Positions 41,445-51,856 of a DNA stretch of 64,000 nt are shown here, one piece after another. The notes under the pieces were generated by a model. The model was given only the letters and a program-made list of their open reading frames with translations. It was not told the DNA's origin and did no database searches. Position numbers and translations under genes: made by a program. Source of the stretch: Pseudomonas sp. G.S.17 (GTDB lineage Bacteria > Pseudomonadota > Gammaproteobacteria > Pseudomonadales > Pseudomonadaceae); the NCBI RefSeq assembly GCF_038096165.1, contig NZ_CP151076.1:5143501-5207500 (forward strand), given 5' to 3'. Numbering within the stretch: position 1 is the first letter of the stretch; the number at the start of each line of letters is the position of its first letter.

Positions 41445-42821
41445 TCAGATCCCGCCAGCGGTCAGTTTTTCCGGATCGAGCAGCGTTTCCAGCTGGTTAC
41501 GCTGCAAGTCGGTATGTTCAAGCGCGACATCAATGATCGGCCGCCCCTGCTTGTAGGCGGTCTTGGCGATCTCGGCGGCCTTTTGGTAGCCGATGATCGG
41601 ATTCAAGGCGGTCACCAGGATCGGATTGCGCGACAGCGCTTCCTTGAGCTTGGCTTCGTTGACCTTGAAGGTGGCGATGGCTTTGTCGGCCAGCAGACGG
41701 CTGGAGTTGGCCAGCAACTCGATGCTGCTCAGCAGGTTCTGGGCAATGATCGGCAACATCACGTTCAGTTCGAAATTTCCCGACTGGCCAGCGACGGTGA
41801 TGGCTGCGTCGTTGCCGATGACTTGCGCGGCAACCATGGCGGTGGCTTCCGGGATTACCGGATTGACCTTGCCAGGCATGATCGACGAACCCGGCTGCAA
41901 GGCCTCCAGCTCGATTTCACCCAAACCCGCCAGTGGTCCGGAATTCATCCAGCGCAGGTCATTGGCGATTTTCATCAGCGACACCGCCGTGCCTTTGAGC
42001 TGGCCGGATACCGCGACGGCGGTGTCTTGCGAGCCGATCAGCGCGAACAAATCCTTGCCCGGCACAAACTCAACGTTGCTCAGACGACTCAGGTGCGTGC
42101 TGAAACGTTTGGCGAACTCAGGATGCGCGTTGATCCCCGTGCCCACCGCCGTGCCGCCTTGCGCCAGGGCTTGCAGGCTTGGCAGCAAAGCTTGCAGGTG
42201 TTCGATATTGGCGCGGATCTGCTGCGCCCAGCCGTTCAATACCTGGCTCATGCGCACTGGCATGGCGTCCATCAGGTGCGTGCGGCCGGTCTTGATGAAC
42301 GGATGAACCTCGACAGCCTTGCGCTCGATCACGTCGACCAGATGGCTCAGCGCTGGCAGCAATTGCTCGTGCAGCGCCAGCGCCGCGCTGACATGAATCG
42401 TGGTGGGGATGATGTCATTGCTGCTTTGCCCGCAATTCACGTGATCGTTCGGGTTGACCGTTTCACCCAGAACACGGCTCGCCAGGGTCGCGATGACTTC
42501 GTTGGCGTTCATGTTGGTGCTGGTGCCGGATCCGGTCTGGAACACATCCACCGGGAAGTGCGCCATGTAATCCGACGCCAGCAGATCCTTGCAGGCAGTG
42601 ACGATGGCCGAGCTCTGCGCTTCGGAAATCTGCTCCAGCTCGAGATTGGCCTGGGCCGCAGCCGCTTTGGCGAGCAACAAGGCCCGGACGAATTGAGCCG
42701 GCATGCGCAGATTGCTGATGGGGAAGTTATTCACCGCACGCTGAGTCTGCGCGCCATACAGAGCCTCGGCCGGCACCTGCAATTCGCCCATGCTGTCGCG
42801 TTCGATACGGGTATTACTCAT
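41445..42821 (-). CDS. fumC: Class II fumarate hydratase
   Basis: A 458-residue iron-independent fumarase of the fumarase/aspartase superfamily. The signature is GSSIMPGKVNPVIPE, and the N-terminal YGAQTQRAVNNFPIS and GSGTSTNMNANEV regions form the active site. Being cluster-free, it replaces iron-sulfur fumarases under iron limitation. It overlaps fagA by 8 nt. Confidence 0.96.
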   Translation of the reverse strand: MSNTRIERDSMGELQVPAEALYGAQTQRAVNNFPISNLRMPAQFVRALLLAKAAAAQANLELEQISEAQSSAIVTACKDLLASDYMAHFPVDVFQTGSGTSTNMNANEVIATLASRVLGETVNPNDHVNCGQSSNDIIPTTIHVSAALALHEQLLPALSHLVDVIERKAVEVHPFIKTGRTHLMDAMPVRMSQVLNGWAQQIRANIEHLQALLPSLQALAQGGTAVGTGINAHPEFAKRFSTHLSRLSNVEFVPGKDLFALIGSQDTAVAVSGQLKGTAVSLMKIANDLRWMNSGPLAGLGEIELEALQPGSSIMPGKVNPVIPEATAMVAAQVIGNDAAITVAGQSGNFELNVMLPIIAQNLLSSIELLANSSRLLADKAIATFKVNEAKLKEALSRNPILVTALNPIIGYQKAAEIAKTAYKQGRPIIDVALEHTDLQRNQLETLLDPEKLTAGGI

Positions 42822-43221
42822 CGGAATATCCTTGCACCAGTTCAGTAAGAGAAATCGAGGGTTGCAGTACGCAGGTCGCCAGTTGCCGGGCCAGCGCGTG
42901 GACGCGTTGCTGTTCTGCGCAAGACCTGGCGAGCGCCTGCAGGTCGCGCAGCGGGCGCCAGGCCTGATCGACGCACAAGCAGCGCCAATGCCAGGGCAGA
43001 ACCGTGTCGCGGGCGGTATCCAGCAAGGTGCGCAAGGAGGTTTCAGCGATCATTGCGCGAGGCGTGGCCGTGAAACGCGCCAGATAGCGGCCTTCGGCCA
43101 GGTAATGGTCGATCAATCGCGGCTCGTCGGGATCGAGGGCGCAACGAACTCTCAGGCTCAAGGCGCGCCAGTTTTCCAGGTGCGGCGGCAACGCGTGCAA
43201 GGCAGGACGCATGAAACTCAT
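42814..43221 (-). CDS. fagA: FagA protein, Fur-associated gene A
   Basis: A 135-residue protein of unknown function, the usual first gene of the Fur-regulated fagA-fumC-orfX-sodA operon. It is rich in Arg and Leu and contains a CLCVDQAWRPLRDLQALARSC stretch. Two in-frame ATG codons (43221 and 43212) are possible; the second gives a leader better suited to the promoter. A near-consensus Fur box lies immediately upstream. Confidence 0.83.
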   Translation of the reverse strand: MSFMRPALHALPPHLENWRALSLRVRCALDPDEPRLIDHYLAEGRYLARFTATPRAMIAETSLRTLLDTARDTVLPWHWRCLCVDQAWRPLRDLQALARSCAEQQRVHALARQLATCVLQPSISLTELVQGYSDE

Positions 43222-43229
43222 CTCATTTA

Positions 43230-43266
43230 CGTAATGATATTCATTATTAAATGATATTGAGAATCA
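43230..43266 (-). promoter_or_regulatory. Fur box of the fagA-fumC-sodA operon
   Basis: AATGATATTCATTAT (43233-43247) matches 14 of 15 positions of the inner Fur consensus AATGATAATCATTAT. A second degenerate half, AATGATATTGAGAATC, follows. The site is within about 10-35 nt of the fagA start, so Fur would block the promoter. Confidence 0.8.
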
Positions 43267-43302
43267 AAACAACCCTGAGGGGGAGTGGATAGAGATCTGT
43301 TA

Positions 43303-43382
43303 GAGCGAGGCTTGCCCGCGAATCAGGCGCCTCGGTAGGCCACACCTACCGCGTTATCGTTCTTCGCGGGCAATCCTCGCTC
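43303..43382. repeat. REP pair (GAGCGAGGCTTGCCCGCG family)
   Basis: Inverted copies GAGCGAGGCTTGCCCGCGAA and TTCGCGGGCAATCCTCGCTC flank about 40 bp with an inner CGGTAGG/CCTACCG hairpin. It lies between pmbA and fagA. Confidence 0.75.
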
Positions 43383-43426
43383 CAACGAATAGCGTTTAAA
43401 TTCAAATGGTTAGGTGTGTTTGATGT

Positions 43427-43476
43427 GAGCCAACTTGTTGACGAGACAAACATTGCCTCGCCAACAAAGTTGGCTC
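43427..43476. repeat. REP-like inverted repeat (GAGCCAACTTGTTG family)
   Basis: GAGCCAACTTGTTGACGAG and CTCGCCAACAAAGTTGGCTC form imperfect inverted copies around 11 bp. It is a different repeat family from its neighbour 45 bp away. Confidence 0.7.
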
Positions 43477-43498
43477 CTACAGTGCGAACTAATCGTGG

Positions 43499-44845
43499 TC
43501 AGCTACCCGCAACCGTCATTTTTTCGATCAATACCGAACCGGTGCGGATGTTGCTGCGCAGCTCCAGGTCGTTACCGACCGCGACGATCTGTTTGAACAT
43601 GTCGCGCATGTTGCCGGCAATCGTGACTTCCTGGACCGGGAACTGGATTTCGCCGTTCTCGACCCAGAAACCCGCCGCGCCACGAGAATAGTCACCAGTA
43701 ACCATGTTCAAGCCGCTGCCCATCAGCTCAGTGACCAGCAGGCCGCGCCCCATGCGACGCACCAGCGCTGCCTGATCTTCGCTGCCGTGGGTGACGAACA
43801 GGTTGTGCACGCCGCCAGCGTTGGCGGTGCTTGGCAGGTTCAGCTTACGGCCCGAATAGGTGCTGAGGATGTAGGAAACCAGCTCGCCGCCTTCGACGAA
43901 AGGCTTGGCGTACGTCGCCAGACCGTCCCCGTCAAAGGCCGAACTGCCCATGGCGCGCATCAAGTGCGGACGCTCATCGATGGTCATCCATTCCGGGAAC
44001 AACCGCTGGCCCATGGCGCCTTCGAGGAAGGAAGACTTGCGGTACAGGTTGCCGCCGGAAATTGCCGCGAGGAAACTGCCGAACAGACCACCGGCCAATT
44101 CTGCGGAAAACAGCACCGGCACTTCACAGGTCGGCACCGGCCGCGCGCCCAGACGGCTTGCTGCACGCTCTGCGGCTTTGCGGCCGATGCTTTGGGCGTC
44201 GGCGAGCAGTTCGCCCTGGCGGCTCACGTCGTACCAGTAATCACGCTGCATCTGGCCTTCGCCTTCAGCGATCATCACGCAGCTCAGGCTGTGCCGGGTC
44301 GACGCGTAACCACCGATGAACCCATGGCTGTTGCCGTAGACACGGCAGCCCTGATGCGTGCTGAGCGTGGTGCCATCGGCATTTCTGATCCGGCTGTCGG
44401 CATCGAACGCAGCCGCTTCACACAGCAGGGCTTTTTCGATGGCCTGCTCCGGGGTGATGTCCCAGGCGTGATACAGATCGAAATCCATCTGCTCCTTGGC
44501 CATCAACGCAGCATCAGCCAGGCCCGAGCTTTCATCTTCAGAGGTGTGCTTGGCAATCGCCAGCGCCGCCGCGACGGTTTCGCGAATGGCGTCCGCGCCG
44601 CTGGCCGAGGTGCTGGCCGAGCCTTTGCGCTGGCCGACGTACAAGGTAATGCCGAAACCCTGGTCGCGATTGAACTCGACTGTTTCGACTTCCCGCTGGC
44701 GAACCGAGGTCGACAGGCCCTGCTCCAGCGATACCGCTACTTCGCAGGCGCTGGCGCCCTGACGCTTGGCTTCGGCAATGATTTGTTCCACTTGTTCCTG
44801 CAGTGCGGGCAAGGCCTGTGGGCCAACGCTTTGTGATGCACTCAT
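43499..44845 (-). CDS. pmbA: Metalloprotease PmbA/TldE
   Basis: A 448-residue TldE/PmbA protein, partner of TldD in a heterodimeric protease that matures modified peptides and degrades CcdA in E. coli. Family segments are VEFNRDQGFGITLYVGQRKGSAST and GLLVTELMGSGLNMVTGDYSRGAAGFW. It lacks the TldD HExxxH zinc motif, as expected. The ATG at 44845 has GGAG 6 nt upstream. Confidence 0.94.
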   Translation of the reverse strand: MSASQSVGPQALPALQEQVEQIIAEAKRQGASACEVAVSLEQGLSTSVRQREVETVEFNRDQGFGITLYVGQRKGSASTSASGADAIRETVAAALAIAKHTSEDESSGLADAALMAKEQMDFDLYHAWDITPEQAIEKALLCEAAAFDADSRIRNADGTTLSTHQGCRVYGNSHGFIGGYASTRHSLSCVMIAEGEGQMQRDYWYDVSRQGELLADAQSIGRKAAERAASRLGARPVPTCEVPVLFSAELAGGLFGSFLAAISGGNLYRKSSFLEGAMGQRLFPEWMTIDERPHLMRAMGSSAFDGDGLATYAKPFVEGGELVSYILSTYSGRKLNLPSTANAGGVHNLFVTHGSEDQAALVRRMGRGLLVTELMGSGLNMVTGDYSRGAAGFWVENGEIQFPVQEVTIAGNMRDMFKQIVAVGNDLELRSNIRTGSVLIEKMTVAGS

Positions 44846-44952
44846 GACTTTCTCCATCAAATTCTGCTTTCGGCACAGGCCGAGTACCGACCGGGCCGGA
44901 CAAGCGGCCCCCGACTGGTTATCATGGCGGCGTTTATTTGCGGACTGCCCCC

Positions 44953-45474
44953 ATGGTTGATTCTTACGACGACTCCCTCGACGGGGAGAAAAGCAAAACT
45001 CAGGTCAAACGCGAGCTGCATGCTCTGGTTGATCTCGGCGAACGCCTGACGACGCTCAAGCCTGACTTGCTGGCCAAGCTGCCGTTGACCGACGCCTTGC
45101 GCAAGGCCCTGGCCGATGCGCCCAAGCACACGGCCAACATTGCGCGAAAACGGCACATCATGTTCATCGGCAAGCTGATGCGCGATCAGGATCAGGACGC
45201 CATTCTGGTGTTGCTTGATCAACTCGATGCCTCCACTCGCCAATACAACGAACGTTTTCATGGTCTGGAACGCTGGCGTGATCGCTTGATCGCGGGCGAT
45301 GACGCCGTGCTGGAGAAGTTTGTCAGCGAATATCCGGATGCGGATCGCCAACAACTGCGTTCCTTGATTCGCCAGGCTCAACACGAGCTTGCGCAAAACA
45401 AGCCACCGGCCTCCAGCCGTAAAATCTTCAAGTACATTCGTGAACTGGATGAGACGCTGCGCGGCTTGCGCTAG
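44953..45474 (+). CDS. darP: Ribosome-associated protein DarP (YjgA, DUF615)
   Basis: A 173-residue DUF615/YjgA protein ([61 protein letters not shown]). E. coli DarP promotes late 50S peptidyl-transferase centre assembly. It is divergent from pmbA and convergent with tldD. The ATG at 44953 is used; a TTG five codons earlier is in frame. Confidence 0.92.
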   Translation: MVDSYDDSLDGEKSKTQVKRELHALVDLGERLTTLKPDLLAKLPLTDALRKALADAPKHTANIARKRHIMFIGKLMRDQDQDAILVLLDQLDASTRQYNERFHGLERWRDRLIAGDDAVLEKFVSEYPDADRQQLRSLIRQAQHELAQNKPPASSRKIFKYIRELDETLRGLR

Positions 45475-45484
45475 CTTCAAGTCG

Positions 45485-45513
45485 CGGGGCGGACTGTTTG
45501 ACGATCCGCCCCG
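45485..45513. terminator. Weak hairpin between darP and tldD
   Basis: CGGGGCGGA/TCCGCCCCG hairpin with an 11-nt loop between convergent genes. It lacks a T-run, so intrinsic termination is uncertain. Confidence 0.4.
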
Positions 45514-45522
45514 GCTTCACCC

Positions 45523-46962
45523 TTAACCGCCCGTGCCGCCCACCGTGATCGCATCGATCTTCAGGGTCGGCTGACCCACGCCTACCGGAACCGACTGGCC
45601 ATCTTTGCCGCAGGTGCCGACGCCGCTGTCCAGCGACAAGTCATTACCCACCATCGACACCTTGCTCATCGCCTCCGGGCCGTTACCAATCAAGGTCGCG
45701 CCTTTGACCGGGGCAGTGATCTTGCCGTCTTCGATCAAATACGCTTCGCTGGTGGAGAACACGAACTTGCCGCTGGTGATGTCGACCTGGCCGCCGCCGA
45801 GGTTGGCGCAATAAATCCCGCGCTTCACCGAAGCAATGATTTCCTGCGGATCGCTCTGCCCGGCCAGCATGTAGGTGTTGGTCATGCGTGGCATCGGCAG
45901 ATGGGCATAGGATTCGCGGCGACCGTTACCGGTCCGCGCCACGCCCATCAGCCGCGCATTGAGCTTGTCTTGCATGTAGCCCTTGAGGACGCCGTTTTCG
46001 ATCAGCGTGGTGCATTCGGTCGGCGTACCTTCGTCATCGATGCTCAGCGAACCACGACGACCGGCCAGCGTGCCGTCATCAACGATGGTGCACAGCTTGG
46101 ACGCGACCATTTCACCCATGCGCCCGCTGTACGCGGAACTGCCCTTGCGGTTGAAATCGCCTTCCAGACCATGGCCCACGGCTTCGTGGAGCAACACGCC
46201 CGACCAACCGGAGCCCAACACCACTGGCAACGTGCCGGCCGGTGCCGGAATGGCTTCCAGGTTGACCAGCGCCTGACGCAACGCTTCACGGGCGTAACCC
46301 ATGGCGCGGTCGTCGCTGAGGAAATAACGGTAATCGGTACGCCCGCCGCCGCCATGCCCGCCGCGCTCGCGACGGCCGTTCTGCTCAACGATCACACTGA
46401 CGTTGAAGCGCACCAGCGGGCGTACATCGGCGGCCAGACTGCCATCGGTGGAGGCTACAAGAATGCGTTCCCAAACCCCGGCCATGCTCACGGTCACCTG
46501 CTGGATACGCGTATCCAGAGCCCGGGTAGCGATATCGACACGCTTGAGCAGTTCGACCTTCTCCGCGCGCGTCATGACTTCCAGCGGGTTGTCCGGCGCG
46601 TACAACTGGGCAACGTCCTGGGTCGTGAACGCCTGAACGGTGCCGTTCTGGCCGGCACGGGAAATCGAACGCGCCGCGCGCGCCGCCGTGCTCAAGGCTT
46701 CATGGGTAATCGCGTTGCTGTAGGCGAAGCCGGTTTTCTCACCCGATTGCGCCCGTACACCAACGCCTTGATCGAGGTTGAAACTGCCTTCCTTGACGAT
46801 GCCGTCTTCCAGCGACCAGGACTCGGAAATCTGACCCTGGAAATACAGGTCAGCCGCGTCGATACCCGGGCCGGCCAGCTCGCCCAGCACCGATTGAAGG
46901 CTGTCGAGGGTCACGCCGCCGGGGGCCAGAAGGTGTTCGCTGACTGAGGACAAGTCGCTCAT
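45523..46962 (-). CDS. tldD: Metalloprotease TldD
   Basis: A 479-residue TldD with the zinc-binding HEAVGH (HExxxH) motif near residue 260. It has [21 protein letters not shown] and a C-terminal [20 protein letters not shown] signature. It cleaves peptides in complex with PmbA/TldE, encoded 0.7 kb away on the same strand. GGAG lies 5 nt before the ATG; the start is 2 nt beyond the stop of the upstream hydrolase. Confidence 0.95.
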   Translation of the reverse strand: MSDLSSVSEHLLAPGGVTLDSLQSVLGELAGPGIDAADLYFQGQISESWSLEDGIVKEGSFNLDQGVGVRAQSGEKTGFAYSNAITHEALSTAARAARSISRAGQNGTVQAFTTQDVAQLYAPDNPLEVMTRAEKVELLKRVDIATRALDTRIQQVTVSMAGVWERILVASTDGSLAADVRPLVRFNVSVIVEQNGRRERGGHGGGGRTDYRYFLSDDRAMGYAREALRQALVNLEAIPAPAGTLPVVLGSGWSGVLLHEAVGHGLEGDFNRKGSSAYSGRMGEMVASKLCTIVDDGTLAGRRGSLSIDDEGTPTECTTLIENGVLKGYMQDKLNARLMGVARTGNGRRESYAHLPMPRMTNTYMLAGQSDPQEIIASVKRGIYCANLGGGQVDITSGKFVFSTSEAYLIEDGKITAPVKGATLIGNGPEAMSKVSMVGNDLSLDSGVGTCGKDGQSVPVGVGQPTLKIDAITVGGTGG

Positions 46963-46964
46963 AT

Positions 46965-47816
46965 TCACTCCGAGGTCTGCACAGGCCGCAATGCGTCCTG
47001 CGAAAAAAAGCGCCGGTGACTGGACACCGGCATCCGCGCCCGTATGGACGCCTGTTCATCTATGTCGCGTTCGCCCAGCAGCACGGCTTCACCCTGCGCC
47101 TGCTCGGCCAGCACTCGACCCCAGGGGTCGACGATCGCGGCGTGCCCATAAGTTTCCCGAGGCCCCGGATGGACCCCGCCTTGCGCGGCCGCCAGCAGAT
47201 AACACTGGGTTTCAATGGCCCGCGCCCGGACAAGAATGTCCCAATGCGCCGCACCGGTAACGGCGGTGAAGGCCGACGGTGCAGTAATCAATTCGGCGCC
47301 TGCTTCACGCAAGGCGCTGTACAGCTCAGGGAAGCGCAGGTCGTAACACACGCTCAAACCCAACCGACCCACGGGCGTGTCGACAACCACTACGTTATTG
47401 CCATGAGCATAGTCATCCGACTCACGATAACGGCCCCGGTTGTCCGCCACGTCCACATCGAACAGGTGCAGCTTGTCGTAACGCGCCACCTGTTCGCCGT
47501 GCTCATCGATCAACAGCGAGCAGGCGGTGACTTTGCCGTTCGGCTGATCACCGGGTGGCAGCGGCAAAGTGCCGGCAACTATCCATAACTTGAGGTCGCG
47601 AGCGGCCAGTTTCAACCACGGAAGGATCGGCCCTTGCCCTTGAGCCTCGGCGCGACCGATATCGGCGACGTCGCGACGACCCATGGCAGCGAAGTTTTCC
47701 GGCAATACCGCCAGGCGTGCGCCCGAGGCTGCAGCCTGCTCAAGCAAGCGGCGCGCTCGGTCCAGATTGCCCAGGACATCGCTCTGACTGACCATTTGAA
47801 TCACGGCAAAAGACAT
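46965..47816 (-). CDS. Nitrilase-superfamily carbon-nitrogen hydrolase
   Basis: A 283-residue nitrilase-fold amidase. The catalytic Glu-Lys-Cys triad is in [12 protein letters not shown] (Glu), [11 protein letters not shown] (Lys) and [13 protein letters not shown] (Cys). It resembles the Nit1 type, which in other organisms deaminates deaminated glutathione. The ATG at 47816 has GGAG upstream. It overlaps the tldD ribosome binding region, so it belongs to the same leftward unit as yhdP and tldD. Confidence 0.9.
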   Translation of the reverse strand: MSFAVIQMVSQSDVLGNLDRARRLLEQAAASGARLAVLPENFAAMGRRDVADIGRAEAQGQGPILPWLKLAARDLKLWIVAGTLPLPPGDQPNGKVTACSLLIDEHGEQVARYDKLHLFDVDVADNRGRYRESDDYAHGNNVVVVDTPVGRLGLSVCYDLRFPELYSALREAGAELITAPSAFTAVTGAAHWDILVRARAIETQCYLLAAAQGGVHPGPRETYGHAAIVDPWGRVLAEQAQGEAVLLGERDIDEQASIRARMPVSSHRRFFSQDALRPVQTSE

Positions 47817-47861
47817 GGCGCACTCCGCTGATGACAGGCCACCACTGTACTCCATGGCGTG

Positions 47862-50800
47862 TTATTGAGGTTTCTCAAAAGGCTTGTCGAAGGTGATCTT
47901 AGGTTCTTTCCACGGGCCTTCGACCTTGTATTGCACGCTGGCAAACCGCGCGACCCGATCACCCAGCAGCTTGTCGACCAGGAACAGCGCGCCGCCAATG
48001 GCCGGAGCGCCGACGATCAGCGCTGCAATCGGCAGGTTATTGGTCACCGGCAAAGTCACCAACAGCTTGGCGTCGACCCGGTCCTTGACCATGTCCAACG
48101 TGCCGTCCAGCTCCAGATTGCTCGACGGTCCGGCCAGGGTGATCGGCTTGCGGGTCACGTAGACGCCATCACTGGACACCAGCAACCCTTTGACCCGGTC
48201 ATAGCTCAGGCCTTTGCCAAGCAAATCCGAGAAATCCAGGCGCAGACGGCGACCAATGGAGTTGAAGTTAAGCAGACCGAAGACCCTCAGCGCTGCGGCT
48301 CCACCTTCGACTTCGACGAACTGGCCGCTGCGCAAGGTTGCGTCCAGGCTGCCGGAGAAACGCTTGAGGGCGACCCAGGCCGGAGAGCCGGGCCAGCGGC
48401 CATCGACGTTCAATTCGAAATCCTCACTGGTGACCGTCGGCGCAAATCCCCAGCCTTTGAGGACGTCAGCGAGATTCTTGCCATCCAGACGGCCCTTGTA
48501 CCAGCTGCTGCTGGAGCCCGGCGCGCCTTCCCAGACGCCTTCGCCCTGCAACAGCATGCCTTTGAGGCCCATGTCCATATCCAGAAAGCGGATGCCGGTC
48601 GCGGTCGGCCGGGTTTTCAGCGACCACGCGCCGACCAACTGCTCGCCCTGAAACACCTGAGTGATCTTGATATTCATCGCCGGAATTTTGGTCGGGTCGA
48701 CATCGGCCAATGGGTCCGGCGCGTTTTCGATGACTGCGGCATTCGGATCGGCAGCTGGCAGACGCACGTAAAGCAGGTCGATACCGATGGGCGCGGTTTT
48801 CGCGTCGGGAATGCTTGCGCTGCCCTTGATCAGCTGGCTGTCCAGCGACAATCCCCAGGCCGTGTCGCTGCGCTTGAGCTGGACACTGGCTTGATCAAGG
48901 GTGGTGCCCATGGCGGTGAGCTTGCCGATTTGCAGGTCCACATTGTTGACCAACTGTTTGGCGCTGCCACCCGGATCATTGCCCGCGTAACGTTCGACAA
49001 CCGCTTGCCATGGCGCCACGTCCAGTTCCGACAGGGAACCGCGTACACGCAGCCCCTTGGCGTCGGGAACGATGGCACCGCCGTCGCCGAGGAACAATTC
49101 ACCACGCCCGTCCGCCAGCTTCCCTGCGGGAGAGGCAAACGCCAGACTGGCGAGGTTCGCATAGGTGAGGCCATATCGGCGCTCGGCGCCTTGCAAGGTC
49201 ATGCGGAATTCGCTGTCACGGCTTTCATCGGCGGCTTTGCCAAACGGTGCCGGCAAATCGATAACCACGCCTTTGAGACTGGAATTGATCTTCAACTGGC
49301 TGTCATTGCCCAGCGTCAGTTGCAGCTGATACGGCAGATCGCCGGACACCGGCAGCGCCTGGGTCACGCCCAGCCATTCGGTAAGTTTGGGCACCGTGAT
49401 CTGGCCACTGGCGACCACTCGGGTGATGTTTGCCCCCGGCTTGCCCTCCGCGGCGATTTCCGCCGTCACCGGACGATCAAAGGCTTGCGCCCGCACGCCC
49501 TTGCCGCTCAGGCCCTTGGCGTTGTCAAAACGGAAGTCACCCTTGAGCCGTGTCAGTTCCAGGACTGGATCGCTGAGTTTCAGCCGCGCCCCGTCGGTAC
49601 TGAAATCCACCGCGATCTTCGGCTCCTGGCCTTTGACCAGCGGAATATCCAGCTTCAGCTTGCCTTGCAACGGACCCTCGCCTTGCCAGCCGGCAAAGGT
49701 GCTGGCGGTACCGATGGGCGCTTCCTGGAGAATCTTCACGCCATCAGCCAGACCACCGGCAAAGTCACCGTCCACCAGCAAATGACTGTCCTGCCCTGCC
49801 GGCACATGCGGGATATTCACCAACACGTTGCTGACCTGGGTATTGAGCAACTGGCCTTTGCTGGCCTTGATGCGCACGCCGCTGTTTTCCACGTAGACCT
49901 TGCCGTTGACGCCGGTCAGCTGTGGCCAGCCCGGCTGGAACGCCAGGGTCGCGTCACGCACTTTGAAGAACAGGCTGATCACCCGCGCGGTGTCTGGCGC
50001 GCCCTTGTTCAGAGAGCCTTGGTACTGGAAGAAACCCTGGTCGACCTTGCCCGCCAGAATCGCCGTGCGCAGCCACTCGTCCAGCGCAGGGCTGAGCACC
50101 GCCGGCAGGTATTTGCTGGTGTAGCTCCCGTCGCCATCGACCATGCCGACCCGCAGGTCCATGTAGTCTTCCTGGCTATTATCCAGATGAATGCGAATCA
50201 GGAAATCCGCCGCAATCTTGCCTTCGTCGCCGAGCACCTTGATGTACGGCGCAATTAACGTGAACGCTTTCTCATCCAGACGCCAGGTCAGACGCGCGTT
50301 GGCTTTCGGATAGGTCCAGGGCTTGGCGAAGATCGGGTCCAGATGCAGCATGAAATCTTCGCTGGCCAGACGCAGTTCGCCCTGACCGAGATCGCCGCTG
50401 ATCGCGCCGCTGACATTCCCGGCAGCGGGTGCGCCGTGATAGGCGTTGAAACCGACCTTGTCCAGATTGGCGGCGAAGCTCAGTCGCTTGTCGCCGGTGG
50501 CTTGCGGGCGGAAATCCAGCAACACGTTGCGCAGGCCACCGGTGACCTTGAGGCTGTCGATGACGGCCATCAGCTTGTCCGGCAGCGGTGCCAGTGAATC
50601 AATCAACGGCGTGACCGGCGTCAGGTCCAGACGATCGGCCTGAACATGCCAGAGCTCTTCGGTGTCGGCCGTGGCGACCTGCTGATTGAGTTGAACCCGG
50701 CTTTCCCAGCGCTTGGCGCCCAGGTCCATGGCGAGGGAACCCAGGGTTACGTCAAAGCCTGTTTCGTTGCGTTTGAACCAGGCATTGAGGGCCAGATTGT

Positions 50801-51674
50801 TGATCGTCGAAGCCTTGCGTTCGGCATAGCCCGCCTTGACTTGCGGAGCGTTGATCCGCGCCACCGCACTCTGGACCGTGCCTTTGCCCCAACTCAGCCA
50901 GAATTCGCCGCCCGCCTTCAGCGTGGAAACTTTCCACTCACGGGTCAGGGTTTTCGGCAGCCATTGCGCCCACTCGCTCTGCGGCAGGCTCAGATACACA
51001 TCGGCCTCGCCTTCCTGCCATTTGCTGGCCTGGATGCGCGAACGCAGGTTCAGGGCCACGGGGTGCCCGTCCGGCAACGTCAGCCGCGCATCGAGACGCT
51101 GGTGATAGCTGCCGGTGGCGAGGCTGAGGTTCACGTAAGTCAGCGTGAATGGCGCCTGGCCGAACGGCTGCAGGGTAATCTGACTGTTGAGCAGCGACAG
51201 ACGCGAAACCATCTGCATCTGGGTCAGGACCTGTTGCGGATCGAAAGGCTTGTCATTGCTGACCGGCAAACCCTGCAGCGCCCAGCGCCCGTCCTGATCC
51301 TGCTTCAAGCTCACTTGCAGGCCGTTGACCTCCAGATGCGCGATACGCACTTCCCGGGCCAGCAGGCTTGCCCACAAATCAGGCACCGCGCGGATCTGAT
51401 CCAGGCGAACCGTGGCCGTCCCTTCGCCCAGCATCACATCGTGAGCCACGAAGATGGGTGCAAAACCACTCCAGCTGCCTTCCAGGCTGCCGATTGCCAA
51501 GGGCATGCCCAAAGCGGCGCGCGCCTTGCTCTCGACTTCAGCGCGGTATTCGGAAATCAGCGGCGTAAGCTGACGACCGACGCTGACGTACAGCGCCGCC
51601 AGCACCAGAACCAGCGCGCACAGCATCAGCCCCCAACGCGTCAGGGTGGCAAAAATACGTGTCAGACGCTCCAT
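47862..51674 (-). CDS. yhdP: YhdP family AsmA-like lipid transport protein
   Basis: A 1270-residue AsmA-like/DUF3971 protein. It has one N-terminal transmembrane helix (WGLMLCALVLVLAALYVSVG), then a very long periplasmic region of short beta strands expected to form a hydrophobic groove spanning the periplasm, and a C-terminal AsmA-type domain with a second hydrophobic stretch (IAALIVGAPAIGGALFLV). In E. coli YhdP, TamB and YdbH move phospholipids to the outer membrane. The ATG at 51674 precedes the helix. A nitrilase-type hydrolase gene follows 46 nt downstream. Confidence 0.92.
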   Translation of the reverse strand: MERLTRIFATLTRWGLMLCALVLVLAALYVSVGRQLTPLISEYRAEVESKARAALGMPLAIGSLEGSWSGFAPIFVAHDVMLGEGTATVRLDQIRAVPDLWASLLAREVRIAHLEVNGLQVSLKQDQDGRWALQGLPVSNDKPFDPQQVLTQMQMVSRLSLLNSQITLQPFGQAPFTLTYVNLSLATGSYHQRLDARLTLPDGHPVALNLRSRIQASKWQEGEADVYLSLPQSEWAQWLPKTLTREWKVSTLKAGGEFWLSWGKGTVQSAVARINAPQVKAGYAERKASTINNLALNAWFKRNETGFDVTLGSLAMDLGAKRWESRVQLNQQVATADTEELWHVQADRLDLTPVTPLIDSLAPLPDKLMAVIDSLKVTGGLRNVLLDFRPQATGDKRLSFAANLDKVGFNAYHGAPAAGNVSGAISGDLGQGELRLASEDFMLHLDPIFAKPWTYPKANARLTWRLDEKAFTLIAPYIKVLGDEGKIAADFLIRIHLDNSQEDYMDLRVGMVDGDGSYTSKYLPAVLSPALDEWLRTAILAGKVDQGFFQYQGSLNKGAPDTARVISLFFKVRDATLAFQPGWPQLTGVNGKVYVENSGVRIKASKGQLLNTQVSNVLVNIPHVPAGQDSHLLVDGDFAGGLADGVKILQEAPIGTASTFAGWQGEGPLQGKLKLDIPLVKGQEPKIAVDFSTDGARLKLSDPVLELTRLKGDFRFDNAKGLSGKGVRAQAFDRPVTAEIAAEGKPGANITRVVASGQITVPKLTEWLGVTQALPVSGDLPYQLQLTLGNDSQLKINSSLKGVVIDLPAPFGKAADESRDSEFRMTLQGAERRYGLTYANLASLAFASPAGKLADGRGELFLGDGGAIVPDAKGLRVRGSLSELDVAPWQAVVERYAGNDPGGSAKQLVNNVDLQIGKLTAMGTTLDQASVQLKRSDTAWGLSLDSQLIKGSASIPDAKTAPIGIDLLYVRLPAADPNAAVIENAPDPLADVDPTKIPAMNIKITQVFQGEQLVGAWSLKTRPTATGIRFLDMDMGLKGMLLQGEGVWEGAPGSSSSWYKGRLDGKNLADVLKGWGFAPTVTSEDFELNVDGRWPGSPAWVALKRFSGSLDATLRSGQFVEVEGGAAALRVFGLLNFNSIGRRLRLDFSDLLGKGLSYDRVKGLLVSSDGVYVTRKPITLAGPSSNLELDGTLDMVKDRVDAKLLVTLPVTNNLPIAALIVGAPAIGGALFLVDKLLGDRVARFASVQYKVEGPWKEPKITFDKPFEKPQ

Positions 51675-51856
51675 GTCCAAGAGCCTCCGCGCCGGGGTCC
51701 GCAAAGTTCAGCTTGCGTGAAATGGGCCCGGCTCAATCGTGCAGGTGCGAGTACGTCCGGGTTTTGCTCATTTGCCACGCATAATTCTCGTTATAAGGGC
51801 GTCCTTGCCGCTGGCCCTACGGCACTGTTCTCGATACATGTTCACTACGTGCAAGG

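Noticed and set aside
47859..50258. A 799-codon plus-strand frame opposite yhdP
   Set aside because: Antisense of a 1270-residue gene with family features; no start signal or domain.
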